A stretch of DNA of 64,000 nucleotides from Prorocentrum cordatum (GCA_963575745.1 CAUYUJ010000891.1:698165-762164), one strand, 5' to 3'; counted from the first letter of the stretch, positions 1-9,915 are shown. Notes: generated by a model not told the origin, from the sequence alone. Numbers and translations: made by a program.

Positions 1-96
1 TACTACTACGTATTACTACTACGTATTACTACTACGTACTACTACGGACTACTACGTACTACTACGTACTACTACGTACTACTACGTACTACTACG

Positions 97-159
<63 letters not shown>

Positions 160-316
160 GTACTATTACGTACAACTACGTACTGCTACGCACTGCTACG
201 TACTATTTCGTACTACTACGTGCTATTACGTACTGCTACGTACTACTACTGCAAACACGTGCGTCCTCGTATTTCTCCTCCTCCTCCTCCTCCTCCTCCT
301 CCTCCTCCTCCTCCTC
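1..316. repeat. TACTACG/TAC microsatellite followed by a CCT tract
   Basis: Positions 1-243 are almost entirely TAC triplets interrupted by G to give TACTACGTACTACG-type units. A pure CCT tract follows at about 277-316. No coding potential is seen. Confidence 0.95.
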
Positions 317-368
317 CCCTGTCGGCGCCAGAGCGCTTTGCTCTTTTTGCTCGCAAGGCCTAGGTGCC

Positions 369-776
369 CTAAGCCTCACGCCCCCAGTACTCGGCCAAGC
401 GCGCCTGCCTGTCCGCTTTCAAAGGATGATGGCATCGAAACCACCACTGGTAGACGTAGCCCCAGAGCTCCACGTTCAGGTTGCCCTCGCCGTCACTCCC
501 CCAGATTCCCTTCGGAATCCACTCCTTGATGCGAGACCACCGCTCATGGATAAGACCTGTGTTCACATCGAGTGTGCCATACCCGCGCACACGCGCCCTC
601 TCATTCCATACCCCCTTGGAATGCACACATAATCGATGGCGTAGGCCATGCTCACGAGCCAGGCGGGCGTACAAACGAGCACCGTCAGAGACCAGCACCG
701 ACTTGTTCGCGACGTGGTCAAGGCCGCCCGACGCCAAGACGTCCTCGCGGCACTCTACCTGGGAGGAGGAAATCAC
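369..776 (-). CDS. Merlin/IS1595 (ISXO2-like) transposase, C-terminal fragment
   Basis: A 135-residue minus-strand frame that reads like the C-terminal half of the DDE catalytic core of IS1595/Merlin-type transposases, which cut and paste DNA between terminal inverted repeats. A catalytic-type Asp sits in LVSDGARLY (D31), followed by a His-rich stretch (HRLCVHSKGVW), then NTGLIHERWSRIK (72-84) and an aromatic segment ELWGYVYQWWFRCHH (103-117). This order matches the family pattern of Asp, then N-T-x-x-I-E-x-x-W-x-x-x-K, then the closing helix. The third catalytic Glu of that pattern is His77 here, with Glu next to it. The first catalytic Asp is missing because the N-terminal half is absent. 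A possible 3' splice site (CCTCCTCCCAG on the minus strand) lies at about 759-770, so the frame could be an exon. No terminal inverted repeats were found. It is probably a dead relic. Confidence 0.6.
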   Translation of the reverse strand: MISSSQVECREDVLASGGLDHVANKSVLVSDGARLYARLAREHGLRHRLCVHSKGVWNERARVRGYGTLDVNTGLIHERWSRIKEWIPKGIWGSDGEGNLNVELWGYVYQWWFRCHHPLKADRQARLAEYWGREA

Positions 777-1622
777 TACAGGTCAGCTCCCTTGGCCCTC
801 CACCCTCCCTGCCTTCATCGCCCCGTCTCCTCCTCCTCCTCCTCCTTCTTTTCCTCCTCCTCCTCGTCCTCCTCGTCGTCGTCGTCCTCCTCGTCCTCCT
901 CCTCCCTCCTCTGTCCCACCCCCTCCCTCCCCTCTCCCCCATCTCTCCTTCCGACGAAGGCAGGGGGGTGGAGGGTCAAGAGAGCTGGCCTGAACTGTTT
1001 TACTCCTCACACTACCGGGCACACGGCATTGGGCGCAACCTTTTTGACGGGCACGTTGCTTATCCTACTCCATGTCATGTGAGGATGTCTCGAACGAGAG
1101 GCCCATAGAGGTGCAGGAATCAGTGAATTGCGATGTTCGCATGTATGAAGAAACTGCAAGAACCATGTAGAAAAACAGCACCAAAAAGCACAGTGTTTTT
1201 TGGTAGTGGTCCCCATGCTAATCTGTATATCACCAGGAGCTACAGTCACGGACCCCTCCCTCCAGTAGGCCATCCAGCATGTACGACGCACTACCACCTA
1301 CGACCTTGTCCAACTGCCCAGCCGCAACAATCTAGTAACGAACCACAACGCCTCGGAAACGAGATGATCACCTTGTACCACTGGTGATAGGACGAACACG
1401 AACCACGCACTACAACGAACTACAGTTACCACCTAACACAACCTAGTACGAACAATAACCACCTGCGACGTACCACCAACCAACAAACATCATCAGTGAC
1501 GCACAACACACACCTACATCGAACGATGGTGACGATCAGGACCACCTACGAGAGAACCACCAGGTGCAAGTGCACCCTTTAGTATATATTTATATATATA
1601 TATATATACAAGCCCAGTTCCT
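777..1622. other. No gene seen; CCT/CGT tract, ACGAAC-rich DNA and a TA run
   Basis: Positions 823-925 are a CCT tract with CGT interruptions. About 1330-1560 is degenerate DNA rich in ACGAAC and ACCAC. A TA dinucleotide run lies at about 1581-1612. Open frames here are by-products of low complexity. Confidence 0.6.
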
Positions 1623-1625
1623 TAG

Positions 1626-1853
1626 AAGGAAGTCAGAACCTCTAAGTGCGAGTTCTGCCAGGGGGAAATGGACAACATTTCCACCGCGCACCACGAGTTT
1701 TTCGAACTGCTCCACTCGAAGGGCCGCGGCGGTTACGCGAGGCACTTGTTTTGGAACGGTGCCGCTCTCCATCAATGCAGCTATTGGGGATTATCAGACG
1801 CATATGCGCGGTGCAGAGGCGAATTTCACATCTTGACGATGACCGGCTCCTAA
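1626..1853 (+). CDS. Possible exon with a CxxC pair, unknown protein
   Basis: The frame opens after a stop at 1623-1625 and ends at TAA 1851-1853, about 75 residues. It contains KCEFC, then HHEFFELLHSKGRGGYARH and two later cysteines (HQCSYW, ARCRGEF). Composition looks like protein rather than repeat, and CTTAG just upstream could be a 3' splice site. An internal ATG is at 1668. No family is recognised and chance openness is possible in a frame this short. Confidence 0.28.
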   Translation, partial: KEVRTSKCEFCQGEMDNISTAHHEFFELLHSKGRGGYARHLFWNGAALHQCSYWGLSDAYARCRGEFHILTMTGS

Positions 1854-2319
1854 TCCGCGTGTCGTCTGGGCGCGTCAAGCTCCAGACATATCACGCCGGG
1901 AGGGGAAGCGAGATGTCTAGCCCGCCCTGCCGACACGCTTAATTGTGCGACGCGGGGGCGCTACTCAGAAGGAGCAGAGATCGAGGAGGACGAGGACGTT
2001 TGCAAATCTATTGTGTGGGGGGGTCCCTGCGATTGTCCGGATGCTTGTCCCACAGCGTCGGCGGCTTTCTGGAGGCGCCCTCGGACGATTCCAGAGACTC
2101 CCTGGACTTTTTTTGTCAGCGGGATGGAGGGAAGATCTGCTTCGGGGAGGGCAAGGGGGGGGGGGGCGCCGTTGCAGGGCGCGTCGTCTCGGACAGCTGG
2201 TCGGATGGTGCCAGGGAAGGGTCCAAGGACCGGCTCCAGAGGAGGACCGGCAGCAGGGGGAGCGGCAGCATCGGGAGGCGCGCAGCAGCCTCAGGATGAG
2301 GACCAGCACCATCAGGAGG

Positions 2320-2640
2320 AGGAACCAGGAAAAGGGAGGAGGGGGAGCAGCAGCAGCAGTTGCAGCAGCAGCATGAGGAGGAAGAAACGGCGGAGGAGGA
2401 AGCGGAGAAAAAGCAAGAGTAAGGGGGCAAGCAAGCCGAGGAGGACAAGGAGGCGCCGGAGTAGGAGGAGGAGGAGGAGGAGGAGGAGGAGGAGGAGGAA
2501 GAGGAGGAACAGGAGGAGGAGGAGGAACAGGAGGAGGAGGAACAGGAGGAGGAGGAGGAGGAACAGGAGGAGGAGGAACAGGAGGAGGAGGAGGAGGAAG
2601 AGGAGGAGGAGGAGGAGGAGGAGGAGGAGGACCAGGAGCC
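2320..2640 (+). repeat. AGC then GGA/GGAACA trinucleotide tract
   Basis: Starts with AGCAGC repeats and becomes nearly pure GGA with regular GGAACA interruptions from about 2455. It gives long Arg/Gly or Pro frames on both strands that are not genes. Confidence 0.9.
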
Positions 2641-3186
2641 GCAGGATGCGAACTACGCTGCCGTGGCGTCAGGAAAGGTTCTGCGGCAAGCCATGGGAGC
2701 GCCATGAGGCGGCCGGAAATTGACTGGGATGCTCCAGAACTCCTGCCAGACTCTCCTGGATGTGCACGAGCGCGCACAGCTCTCCACATCGGCATCCCGT
2801 CCCCGAGCGATTTCCAAGAGCTCCCCCTCCCAGCCCCCCCCCCCCCTCCTCCGAACCCGGCCTTTCCTGGCTCCGGGGCAGGGACAGCCTGCCGGAGAGC
2901 GAAGGCCAAAGGCCAGACCCCGCGCAAGAAACAAAAAAATACAGCGGCCGCGCGGCTGCCATGTGGGCGCCCCCCCTCGCCGCGCTGGCCCTGCTCGGGC
3001 GGCGAGGTCTGTGCCCCGTCCGCCGCCCCGTCCTCCTCCTCCTCCTCCTTCTCCTCCTCCTCCTCCTCCTCCTCCTCCTCCTCCTCCTCCTCCTCCTCCT
3101 CCTCCTCCTCCTCCTCTCCTCCTCCCCTCCTCCTCCCTCCCCTCCTCCCTCCTCCTCCTCCTCCTCCTCCGCCTCCTCCTCCTCCT
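2641..3186 (+). repeat. GC-rich spacer ending in a CCT tract (3031-3186)
   Basis: No gene is seen in 2641-3030. From 3031 the sequence is CCT repeated with few interruptions, read as poly-Pro, poly-Leu or poly-Ser in the three frames. Confidence 0.85.
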
Positions 3187-3190
3187 CGTG

Positions 3191-3450
3191 GCCGGGCCCG
3201 CCCTGGGCCCAGGATCGGGCCGGGCGAAAGGGGGGGATTGGGAAACGGGGGGGTTACGAAATCTGCTGCATGCAGCTGGTTTCGGCCTCACCGAGGGGCC
3301 CATGCCTCGATACACAGCCGCCTCCGGCGCCGGGAGGCGCCGGGAAAATCAGCTAGGTGAGCTGATTCTCAAGTCCCCCCTTTGCTATCCCCCCCTTTTG
3401 CCCGACCCGACAGGAGCGGTGCATGCGGTGTACGCCTCCCTGCGGGCCAA
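3191..3450 (+). repeat. Half copy of foldback family H, interrupted by family A
   Basis: Sequence on both sides of the insertion at 3215-3410 matches one arm of the foldback element at 21418-21580: CTGGGCCCAGGA before the insertion, and CAGGAGCGGTG followed by GTACGCCTCCCTG after it. It is the older host into which element A was inserted. Confidence 0.65.
3215..3410. mobile_element. Inverted-repeat element family A, copy 1 (196 bp)
   Basis: Terminal inverted repeats: left end TCGGGCCGGGCGAAAGGGGG, right end the complement reading CCCCCTTTTGCCCGACCCGA. Inside are a GC palindrome (GGCGCCGGGAGGCGCC) and AATCAGCTAGGTGAGCTGATT-type dyad symmetry. It is flanked by CAGGA on both sides (3210-3214 and 3411-3415). 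The uninterrupted host sequence with a single CAGGA survives at about 21470, so this is a clean insertion with a 5-bp target duplication. No coding capacity: a non-autonomous MITE. Confidence 0.85.
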
Positions 3451-3459
3451 GCCAAGAGA

Positions 3460-3643
3460 TCGGGGGCGGCCAAGAGGGGGGGGAGGGCCAGGGGGGGGGC
3501 ATCGTGGCGGGGGCATCTCCCCAGATGTCATGGCGCCTCCTCTCGTTCCGTGACGTCCCCGGCTCCCCCTTGGGCCGCGCGCGTGCCGCCGGCCATGATT
3601 TGCGCCTTCCCCTCTTGGACGCCCCCCTCTTGGCCGCCCCCGA
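3460..3643. mobile_element. Inverted-repeat element family B, copy 1 (184 bp)
   Basis: Left end TCGGGGGCGGCCAAGAGGGG and right end CCCCTCTTGGCCGCCCCCGA are inverted repeats. The body aligns throughout with copies at 40768 and 52990, including a conserved GCCGCCGGYCATGATTTG block. Unlike those copies it lacks a matching 5-bp duplication; instead 19-bp direct repeats with one mismatch (3441-3459 and 3645-3663) flank it. Non-coding. Confidence 0.8.
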
Positions 3644-3663
3644 GTGCGGGCCAAGCCACGAGA

Positions 3664-4792
3664 ACGCACCGTCGGGCACTCGGCCCAGCGTGACGCTCCA
3701 CCAGGTTCTGCCCCACCACGCTTCGGCGCAGCACGCCATCCCCTCCGCGGCCCCCCGGCGTCCGCGTCCCGAGCTCTCCGAGCCTCCCGTGGAGCGGAGC
3801 GACACCCTATCCGGTCGCAGGGCGCAGCGTGTCACTGGGCCCGCCGCGGCGACACGCGACCGTACACAGTATGCACCGCTCCTGGGAGTCCCAGGATGGG
3901 CCTGGCCATGGGGCAGTGGATGTGTCGCCGCGCCGCTTGTTCCGACGCGCGGCCTCATGTCTTGGGGAGGGAGCCGCGGGCACCAGGGCAAACGCTGCCT
4001 CCGGCGCGGTGGGCTTGCCGTGGGGTTTGCCGCGGTGCCTGCCTCGTCCATTTGGGGCTCGGGGCGCAGGGCTTGCCGTGGGCTTGCTGTGGTGTCGGCG
4101 TCGTCCACTTGGGCGCGTTGAGGACAAACGGCGCGGCGACATACAGTCGGGCCGCTGAAGAAGGAACCCATTTCGTTGGGGAGAGGCTCAGTGTCCCTTA
4201 ATTGTTTTACAGTTTGTCTTAGGTTTCCCCGAGGTTTTTCATAGGAAATCGAAGTGTTCAAGTTATGGGTTATGGAGACAGGGGCCTCGTTCCTCATTCA
4301 GGGTTCCTCATGACAGCGCTTCGACTGAATGCGCAGATCTCGCCCCCCATCCTCTTGCCCCTCGCGGTCCGACCCTGCGGATCCTCCCCGTCCCGCGACA
4401 CCGACGAGGGCTCCTGCGGCGCTCCCTCCGAGGAGGAGGAGGAGGTGGCCGCGCGGGAGGCCCAGGAGGCGGCGGCCCTTCGGGCCGAGCTCCTGCAGAA
4501 GGCCCACGTGGCCCGCCGCGGCGCCGCCGCGCTCGCCTGGCCCGAGTGGCCCGCCTCGCCCGACTCGCCGGGGCCAGCGCCGGCGCCGCCCGCCAGCGAC
4601 CCGAACTTGGCTCGCGCCTCCGAGGTGCGGAGGAGGCACAGGTATACCGATACCGCCACCCAGTGTTCGCCTCTTGGGGCGCCTCCCGGGGCCCTCGTCG
4701 CCATGGCTGGAGTCGCCTCGAAATTTATTTCAGAACGCACCCCAGGAGAGGTCCGGGGAGTAAGCAGTATTGGCACCTTGTGGTTGCCTTAG
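3664..4792 (+). repeat. Dispersed repeat R2 and GC-rich spacer
   Basis: Parts of 4141-4270 (ACAGTCGGGCCGCTGAAGAA onward) and 4655-4790 align with 53205-53500. The homology stops near a CCTTAG at 4788-4792, right where coding begins. This suggests the segment is the intron or 5' flank of the gene that follows. Open frames before 4793 are therefore probably not protein. Confidence 0.6.
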
Positions 4793-5448
4793 AGGTGTGC
4801 GTCGAGAACAGGGGGGGGTTCAGGCTCAGCTTCGAGTTGTGGGACACGGAGACGAATCAGCGCATGCCGGCGACGGCCGCGTACGCCATGGGTGGGCAGG
4901 ATTGCCGCAGTCTCGGCGCGATGCCTATGATCGAGGCTGGGCACCCCATCGTGGCTGTCGTCTACATCGAGGCGGGCGCGACTATCACCCTGAGCCCCGT
5001 CATCTACGACCCAGACCTTAACGAGACGGCAGGCTCCGCGACTCTCACGTGCAGGGGTGGCACAGGCACGCCGACGTGCTTGATGGACGACGCCGAGGTG
5101 CGGCAGTTACCACCACCCCAGCTGGCAACTTGGCAGCCAGTGGTGAGGGCGAGCCAGATCTGCCTTACGAATAACGGCGGCTACCGGCTACGTTTCCAGT
5201 TGTGGAACACCGCGTGGAACACGTTGTCGCCGATGTCCGACAGTTTCGACCTCGGGAGCAGCAAGTGCATGTCCGCAGATTTCACCAGCGGGCTGCAGGA
5301 GGGCAATCCGCTGGTCCCAATCACTCATGTACAGGGAGGCATGCCCCAGATGTTCCACTCCGTCCTCTATGACGCCACCGCTTCCGCCGCCAGCTACAAC
5401 TGCGGAGGTGCAACCGGCGGATACTCGTGCACGCTCTTGGGTGTGTAG
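4793..5448 (+). CDS. Duplicated four-cysteine domain protein, terminal exon
   Basis: Encodes 217 residues to TAG at 5446-5448. Two copies of one domain are visible. Repeat 1 has cysteines at 2, 37, 86 and 95; repeat 2 at 123, 158, 203 and 212, giving spacings of 35/49/9 and 35/45/9. Each begins with a C-x-x-N-x-G-G-F/Y-R-L-x-F-x-L-W signature and later has EAG/QEG-x-P-x-V and a V-x-YD motif. This points to a disulfide-bonded, probably secreted, beta-rich module that duplicated in tandem. I do not recognise a named family. The start is set at the probable acceptor TTGCCTTAG because upstream sequence is repeat R2; earlier exons, including any signal peptide, were not found. The frame is intact and codon use is GC-ending. 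Function unknown. Confidence 0.75.
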
Positions 5449-6182
5449 TCGCGATGCGGGTCTCAGTTGCACCATGCGGATCCTGGCCGCGCTCGTAGGC
5501 AGGGGAGGAGCTTGGCAGGAGGAGGAGGAGGACGAGGAGGAGGATGGGGCCCCTCTTCGTGTCGCAATTCCGTCGCTCTCCTTCTTATCCTCAAGGGACG
5601 ACCCCTTCCGTTTGGCCGCTGGGCGGCCCACGTTTGCGGCTCCCGCCCCCCACTCCAGCACCCAGCGATGCTCTGCTGCCAGGTCAAGGATGTGCGGGGG
5701 CGAGGGTGCCAGGGCTCGTCCCCGGGCCGTCCGCAGCTGCGATCGGCGGTGAGCGAGGGGGGGAGTGAGAAGGAGAAGGCCTTCTCAGAAGGCGGTGGGG
5801 CTTCTCAGAAGGCCTGGAACACTTCTCCGGAGGCCAGGGGACTTCCGAGCATTCTACGCAGGCCCGCACCTTCTCACTCCCCCCGCCCCGGCTCGCCGCC
5901 GATTCGAGGCCAGGGGCAGCGGGGCCTGGAGGATGAGGAGGAGGAAGAGAAGAATCTTTGGGGATCGTCGCTCTCTCTCTCTCTCTGCCTTTCCGGGCGC
6001 CTCCCCCCGAGGGCTGGTGTCTCTATAATGTAGCTTCCGTCCTGGCCGCGCGGGCCGGCACGCCAGCCGGGGCGGTCTTCGGGCGGCCGCCCCGCGCGCC
6101 CGCTTCAGCACAGCGGCCAGCGGTGGCTGCAGCGGCTTCTGAAGCATCGCCAGCGGTGCCGCCCTCGTCCTCCTCTCTTAGG
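5449..6182. other. No gene seen; GGA tract and CT-rich patches
   Basis: Probably 3' flank of the preceding gene. Holds a GGA tract at 5515-5545, two near-identical CTTCTCAGAAGG words at about 5780-5820, and a CT run at about 5970-5985. No supported frame. Confidence 0.5.
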
Positions 6183-6350
6183 TCGGGCCGGGCGAAAGAG
6201 GGGGATAGGGGAAGAGGGGCTGGACGAAACAGCTGGTTTCGGCCCCACCGAGGGGCCCATGCCTCGATACACGGCCGCGCCGGGAAAATCAGCTACAAGA
6301 GCTGATTCTGACCCCCCCCCTTTGCTATCCCCCCCTTTCGCCCGGCCCGA
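6183..6350. mobile_element. Inverted-repeat element family A, copy 2 (168 bp)
   Basis: Ends TCGGGCCGGGCGAAAGAGGG and CCCCCTTTCGCCCGGCCCGA are inverted repeats. The interior matches copy 1, including CAGCTGGTTTCGGCC and the AAATCAGCT/AGCTGATT dyad. Flanks are TTAGG on the left and TCAGG on the right, a 5-bp target duplication with one mismatch. Confidence 0.8.
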
Positions 6351-6365
6351 TCAGGCATCCTGCAT

Positions 6366-6580
6366 CCTGGATGGGCTCCGAGTGGATGGTGTCGAGGGGT
6401 CGCGCCGCATCGCCGATGCCTCGCCGATGCGGCTCGATGCGGTGCTCGAGTTTTCTCAAGCTGGCGTCGCCGATGCACCGCCGACGTCACCGATGCATCG
6501 CCTATGCTGCGCGATCCTCCGACTCCATCTGCTCGGACACCATCTGGGAGGCCTCTATCTGTCTCCTTTCGCAGGCGATT
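6366..6580. mobile_element. Foldback element family I, copy 1
   Basis: Imperfect inverted ends: GTGGATGGTGTCGAGGGGTC on the left and GACTCCATCTGCTCGGACAC on the right. Inside are repeated CATCGCCGATGC palindromes. Related to 41218-41433 and 53722-53860. Non-coding. Confidence 0.6.
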
Positions 6581-7009
6581 TTCTCTCCCCCAACTCCCGA
6601 GTTCCGCTCAGAAAGTTTGGCCGCTCAGAAAAGAGAGTGAAACTCTGGGATACACCATACACCCCGAGGGGGCCATTCGGACGCACCCTTGTCGAAGATG
6701 GACGCCCCCCCATCATGTATCCCAGGGTTGGGCCCCAACTTGCAGGTCCGGTCGAAACCCTCCCGAAGTCGGGGGTTGGTGTCGCCATGCCCCTCGCTAT
6801 CCCTCTCATCGAGACTAACAACAACCCGAACCTCAATAACACAATGAAGGCATTGCCTAACCTGGGCCTCCAGTGTTGCATCAGGGATATCAGGTCTGGG
6901 CGGTTTGGTTCGGATGCATCTGCTGAAAAAGACTCCTATCCCTAATGGTGTTGGCCCTTAGGTCCCCTCCCAAAGGGTTCGGGGTCCTCTTATTTCTAAT
7001 CGTCCTCAT
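6581..7009. other. No gene seen
   Basis: Unique-looking sequence with moderate open frames on both strands. Nothing in them is recognisable as protein. Confidence 0.4.
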
Positions 7010-7106
7010 CCTCCCTCTCTCGATCCCCATTTCCCCCCCGCCCTCCGCCCCTTCCTTGCCCCTCCCCCTACTGTCCTCACGCCCCCCCGCACTCCGCCCC
7101 CGCCAG
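7010..7106 (+). promoter_or_regulatory. Polypyrimidine tract and 3' splice acceptor
   Basis: Almost unbroken C/T for about 95 bases, ending GCCCCCGCCAG at 7106. This is the form of a strong branch-to-acceptor region. Coding sequence starts directly after it. Confidence 0.55.
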
Positions 7107-7314
7107 CTGCTCGAATTACAAGCAATGCTGGTTCATCGACGATGGATTTCACGGGATTGAGTGCTGCTCCGGAGACGGCCAGGGCCACAGGTTCGGATCA
7201 GCTCGGTCGCGGGAGTGCTTCATTATGGGGGCCGCCCGCGAGGGATGCTGCTGCTACGACCGAGCTGACTGCTGTGGCTGTCAGCCACAGCAGGCCCGCC
7301 GTCCAGAGACGTAG
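7107..7314 (+). CDS. Cysteine-rich terminal exon, unknown protein
   Basis: From the acceptor at 7106 the frame starting at 7108 stays open for 68 codons to TAG at 7312-7314. There is no ATG at its beginning, so it must be a 3' exon. Eleven of 68 residues are Cys, with pairs and triplets: IECCSGDG, GCCCYDRADCCGC. Trp, Tyr, Asp and Gly are also enriched, as in small disulfide-rich secreted or metal-binding domains. The nearest upstream gene (4793-5448) has its own stop, so the first exons of this gene are not identified. No family is recognised. Relic status is possible, but the intact frame, acceptor and stop argue for a real exon. Confidence 0.55.
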
Positions 7315-8009
7315 AGTGTAGTCAAGTGCTGTTTGGTATGTATCTCTCAGGAGGGGAAAAAACACACAGACACAATTATTCGTCCACTCCCAGGAAAATA
7401 TGGGAAAATCTGGGAAGTGGGGGGAAGACAGAAACCCAGAAAATATGGGAAAATATGGGGAATATTTTTATTTGTGTGTATTTATTTGTGTGTCCTGGGG
7501 CCCCTTCAATCTCCTCCCCCTTCTTCTCCATCCGTCTCCTCCCTCCCCTCCCCCTCTGTCCGCCCCGGCTGCTCCCGCTTCCCTCCGGCTTCTTCTCCCG
7601 AGCCTGCTTCTCCAGCTGCTCATGCGCCCCCGCTCTCCCCCCCCCCCGCACCCCCCTCTTCTCAGGAGCGAAAGAAGGACGTACATGTACATGAATCCAC
7701 GCTGGTTTCGAGAGTTCGCATTGCGCGAATGTTCGTATCGCGCGGCAGGTCTCGCGGGTCAAGGGGCCGTGTTCATGTACATACCTGGGCGCGTACGTCC
7801 TGTGTTGTGCTCCCTATCTCCTCCTTGCCTTCCGTCTCCTCGGGGACGGGGAAGGGCCTCTTCCCAGAAGGGACCCCCCCCAGGCTGAGCTCTGAAGAAC
7901 GTGCACCATCAGCCTAGGTGGACATCACTCTGCCCACCACCACCACCACCCGTCCTCTCCCAGGCCTCCTCACTGGGTCCTGAGCGGACGGAGTCGCAGG
8001 CTTGAACGG
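7315..8009. other. No gene seen; pyrimidine-rich with GGGAAAATATGGG repeats
   Basis: Probable 3' flank of the cysteine-rich exon. About 7390-7465 has a short degenerate repeat of AAAATATGGGAAAAT. The remainder is C/T rich. Confidence 0.45.
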
Positions 8010-8135
8010 CACCGCCGATGCATCGGTGATTCTCCGAGGCCAGCGCGATCCAGAGCCAGATTGTCTCTGGACCGAACGTCCCGTGCGCATCGCCGATGCA
8101 GTGGCGATACGGTGCGATCCTCTGGCCTCGTCACC
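8010..8135. repeat. Fragment of foldback family I
   Basis: Contains ACCGCCGATGCATCGGTGAT and CGCATCGCCGATGCAGTGGC with GCGATCC words, as in the family I elements. Both ends are lost. Confidence 0.45.
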
Positions 8136-8289
8136 TCCGCCCCGCTCTGGGCAGCTTGTCTCCAGATGCTACAGGACTGAGGAAGAAAGACGCCCAAGGC
8201 CCAAGCATACTGCATAGAAGCACAGATGCACCACGTCGAGAGGCCTCCAATCTCCACCCCCTGCCCTTCACCCTCGCGGTTCCGTCCCT

Positions 8290-8900
8290 GCCTGATCGAG
8301 ACCGTCGCGGCGAAGGTGGCGGCGGAGACGGCAGCGACGACGACGCCGCGGCGAGCGACGCGAGCGACGGTGACCGCGACGACCGAGGACCAACGAAGAA
8401 GGTAGGTGACGGCACCAACGACGAGGGACATCGAGCGACGACGACAATCGACGAGCGGCGAGCGAAGAGTGGCAGCAGTCGACGAGCGACGAGCGACGAC
8501 GAGCGACGAGAGAAGACGAGCAGCGGTGGCAAAAACTGCGAACGAGGACCACGACGGACGACGACCAACGACGAACGTGACAGCGCCGACGGCGAGCGAG
8601 GGCCACAACGACGACCACGAGCGACGAGCGGCAGCAGTGGACGATCGACGACCGAAGACGAGGATGACGGCACCGACGATGAGCGACATCGACCACGAAC
8701 GACGACCACGACGAGCGACGACGAAGGTGACGGCGAGCGACGGCGAGCGATGAGCGAGGACGGCGAGCGACGAGCGACGACCACGAGCGACGACGACGAC
8801 GACGAGCGACGGCGAGCGACGAGCGACGGCGAGCGACGAGCGACGGCGAGCGACGAGCGACGACGTCGGGCGGGCGACGTGCATCGACCAGCGGCGACGA
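8290..8900. repeat. Degenerate CGACGAGCGACGG array
   Basis: About 600 bp built from CGACGAG, CGACGGCGAG and CGACCACGA words with no fixed long period. It opens long frames on both strands (Arg/Asp/Glu rich on plus, Ser/Val/Arg on minus) that are not genes. Confidence 0.85.
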
Positions 8901-9915
8901 GCGACCCCGTCGAGGAGCAGCGGCCGCGCGCGGCGCCCGCGCAGGCAGGTCGGCCCCCTGGACGGCGCCTGAGGTGGGCGGCGGGGCACGCGCGTGCGCG
9001 GCCGCCTTGGAGCCCCCCCCCCTGCCGCGGGGAGGGCAGCGCCCAGCGCGCGCCGAGCCCGGAGATACCTGGCGCGGCAGTGCTTCCACACAGCGGCCGC
9101 TCTCGCCCGACGCCCGATAGGTCGGGCCCCCCTAGGGGCCCTCACGGATCGACCTGGCTCGACAGACGGCGCAGAACGACGGGCTCTGATAGGGCTCCTG
9201 GGTCCTGACTTCGCACGGGGCAGAGCGTTCCGGAGCGCTCCGAGAAGGCCAAGGCGCTGGAGACATCCTCCAGAGCTGCCGGAGCTCAGACATCCCCAAT
9301 TCATCCTCACCCGATGTCATCCTCGTCCTGGCTTCGTCTTGTGTCTAGGGCTCTGGGGTCTGATCTTCCACGAGGTTCCAACTGTTTTCCAAGCACGTCG
9401 GATTTCTCAGGGAAGGGTAGCGCCCGTAGCGCGCGCCGGGAGTTGGGGGGCCAGGTGGGGGGAGGCGGAGTTGGGGGGCCGTGGTGCCCCAGCACGGGTT
9501 CTAGATGGGGCGTTCCAAAAAGGGCCTTACCTTCGAGCATCGAAGGAGTTGCCACCGCTTCCCGCGGCGGAAGCTGGCGGAAGCAAAGCAGGGCGCCTCC
9601 GCCGGCGGAAGCCGGCGGGAGGCTGGCGGCCGGCTGGCGGCCGGCGGCGGAAGTATAGAGCTACCCTCCAGGAGATGGCAGCATTTTTGGGTTTTTGTTC
9701 GGGAGCCGCTATGGGCGAGCAGGGCTTCGGGGGGGCAGGCTCGCCGTTTTGGGGTCCGAGCGGGTTTTTTTCTGCCTTCTGCGGCCTCCCAGAGGGGCCG
9801 CTGTTTCGGGCCCACACGGGTCAGAAGGCCGTGCCGCATGGCCCCCGGGAGGCATCCGGGGGCTCTTAAGGGCGGATCCTTAGCTTTCTGGCGCCCTGGC
9901 CAGTACTAGGGGAAC
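8901..9915. other. GC-rich DNA, no gene seen
   Basis: Includes a short GGCGGAAGCCGGCGG-type repeat at about 9565-9655. Frames on both strands are open because of base composition. Confidence 0.45.

Noticed and set aside
4546-4790. Extension of the two-domain protein upstream to ATG 4546
   Set aside because: The segment is Arg/Ala/Pro-rich and 4655-4790 is homologous to a non-coding repeat at 53 kb, so an intron or flank is more likely.
8131-9310. 446-codon and other minus-strand frames with Val/Arg/Ser repeats
   Set aside because: They read the degenerate CGACGAG array on the other strand.
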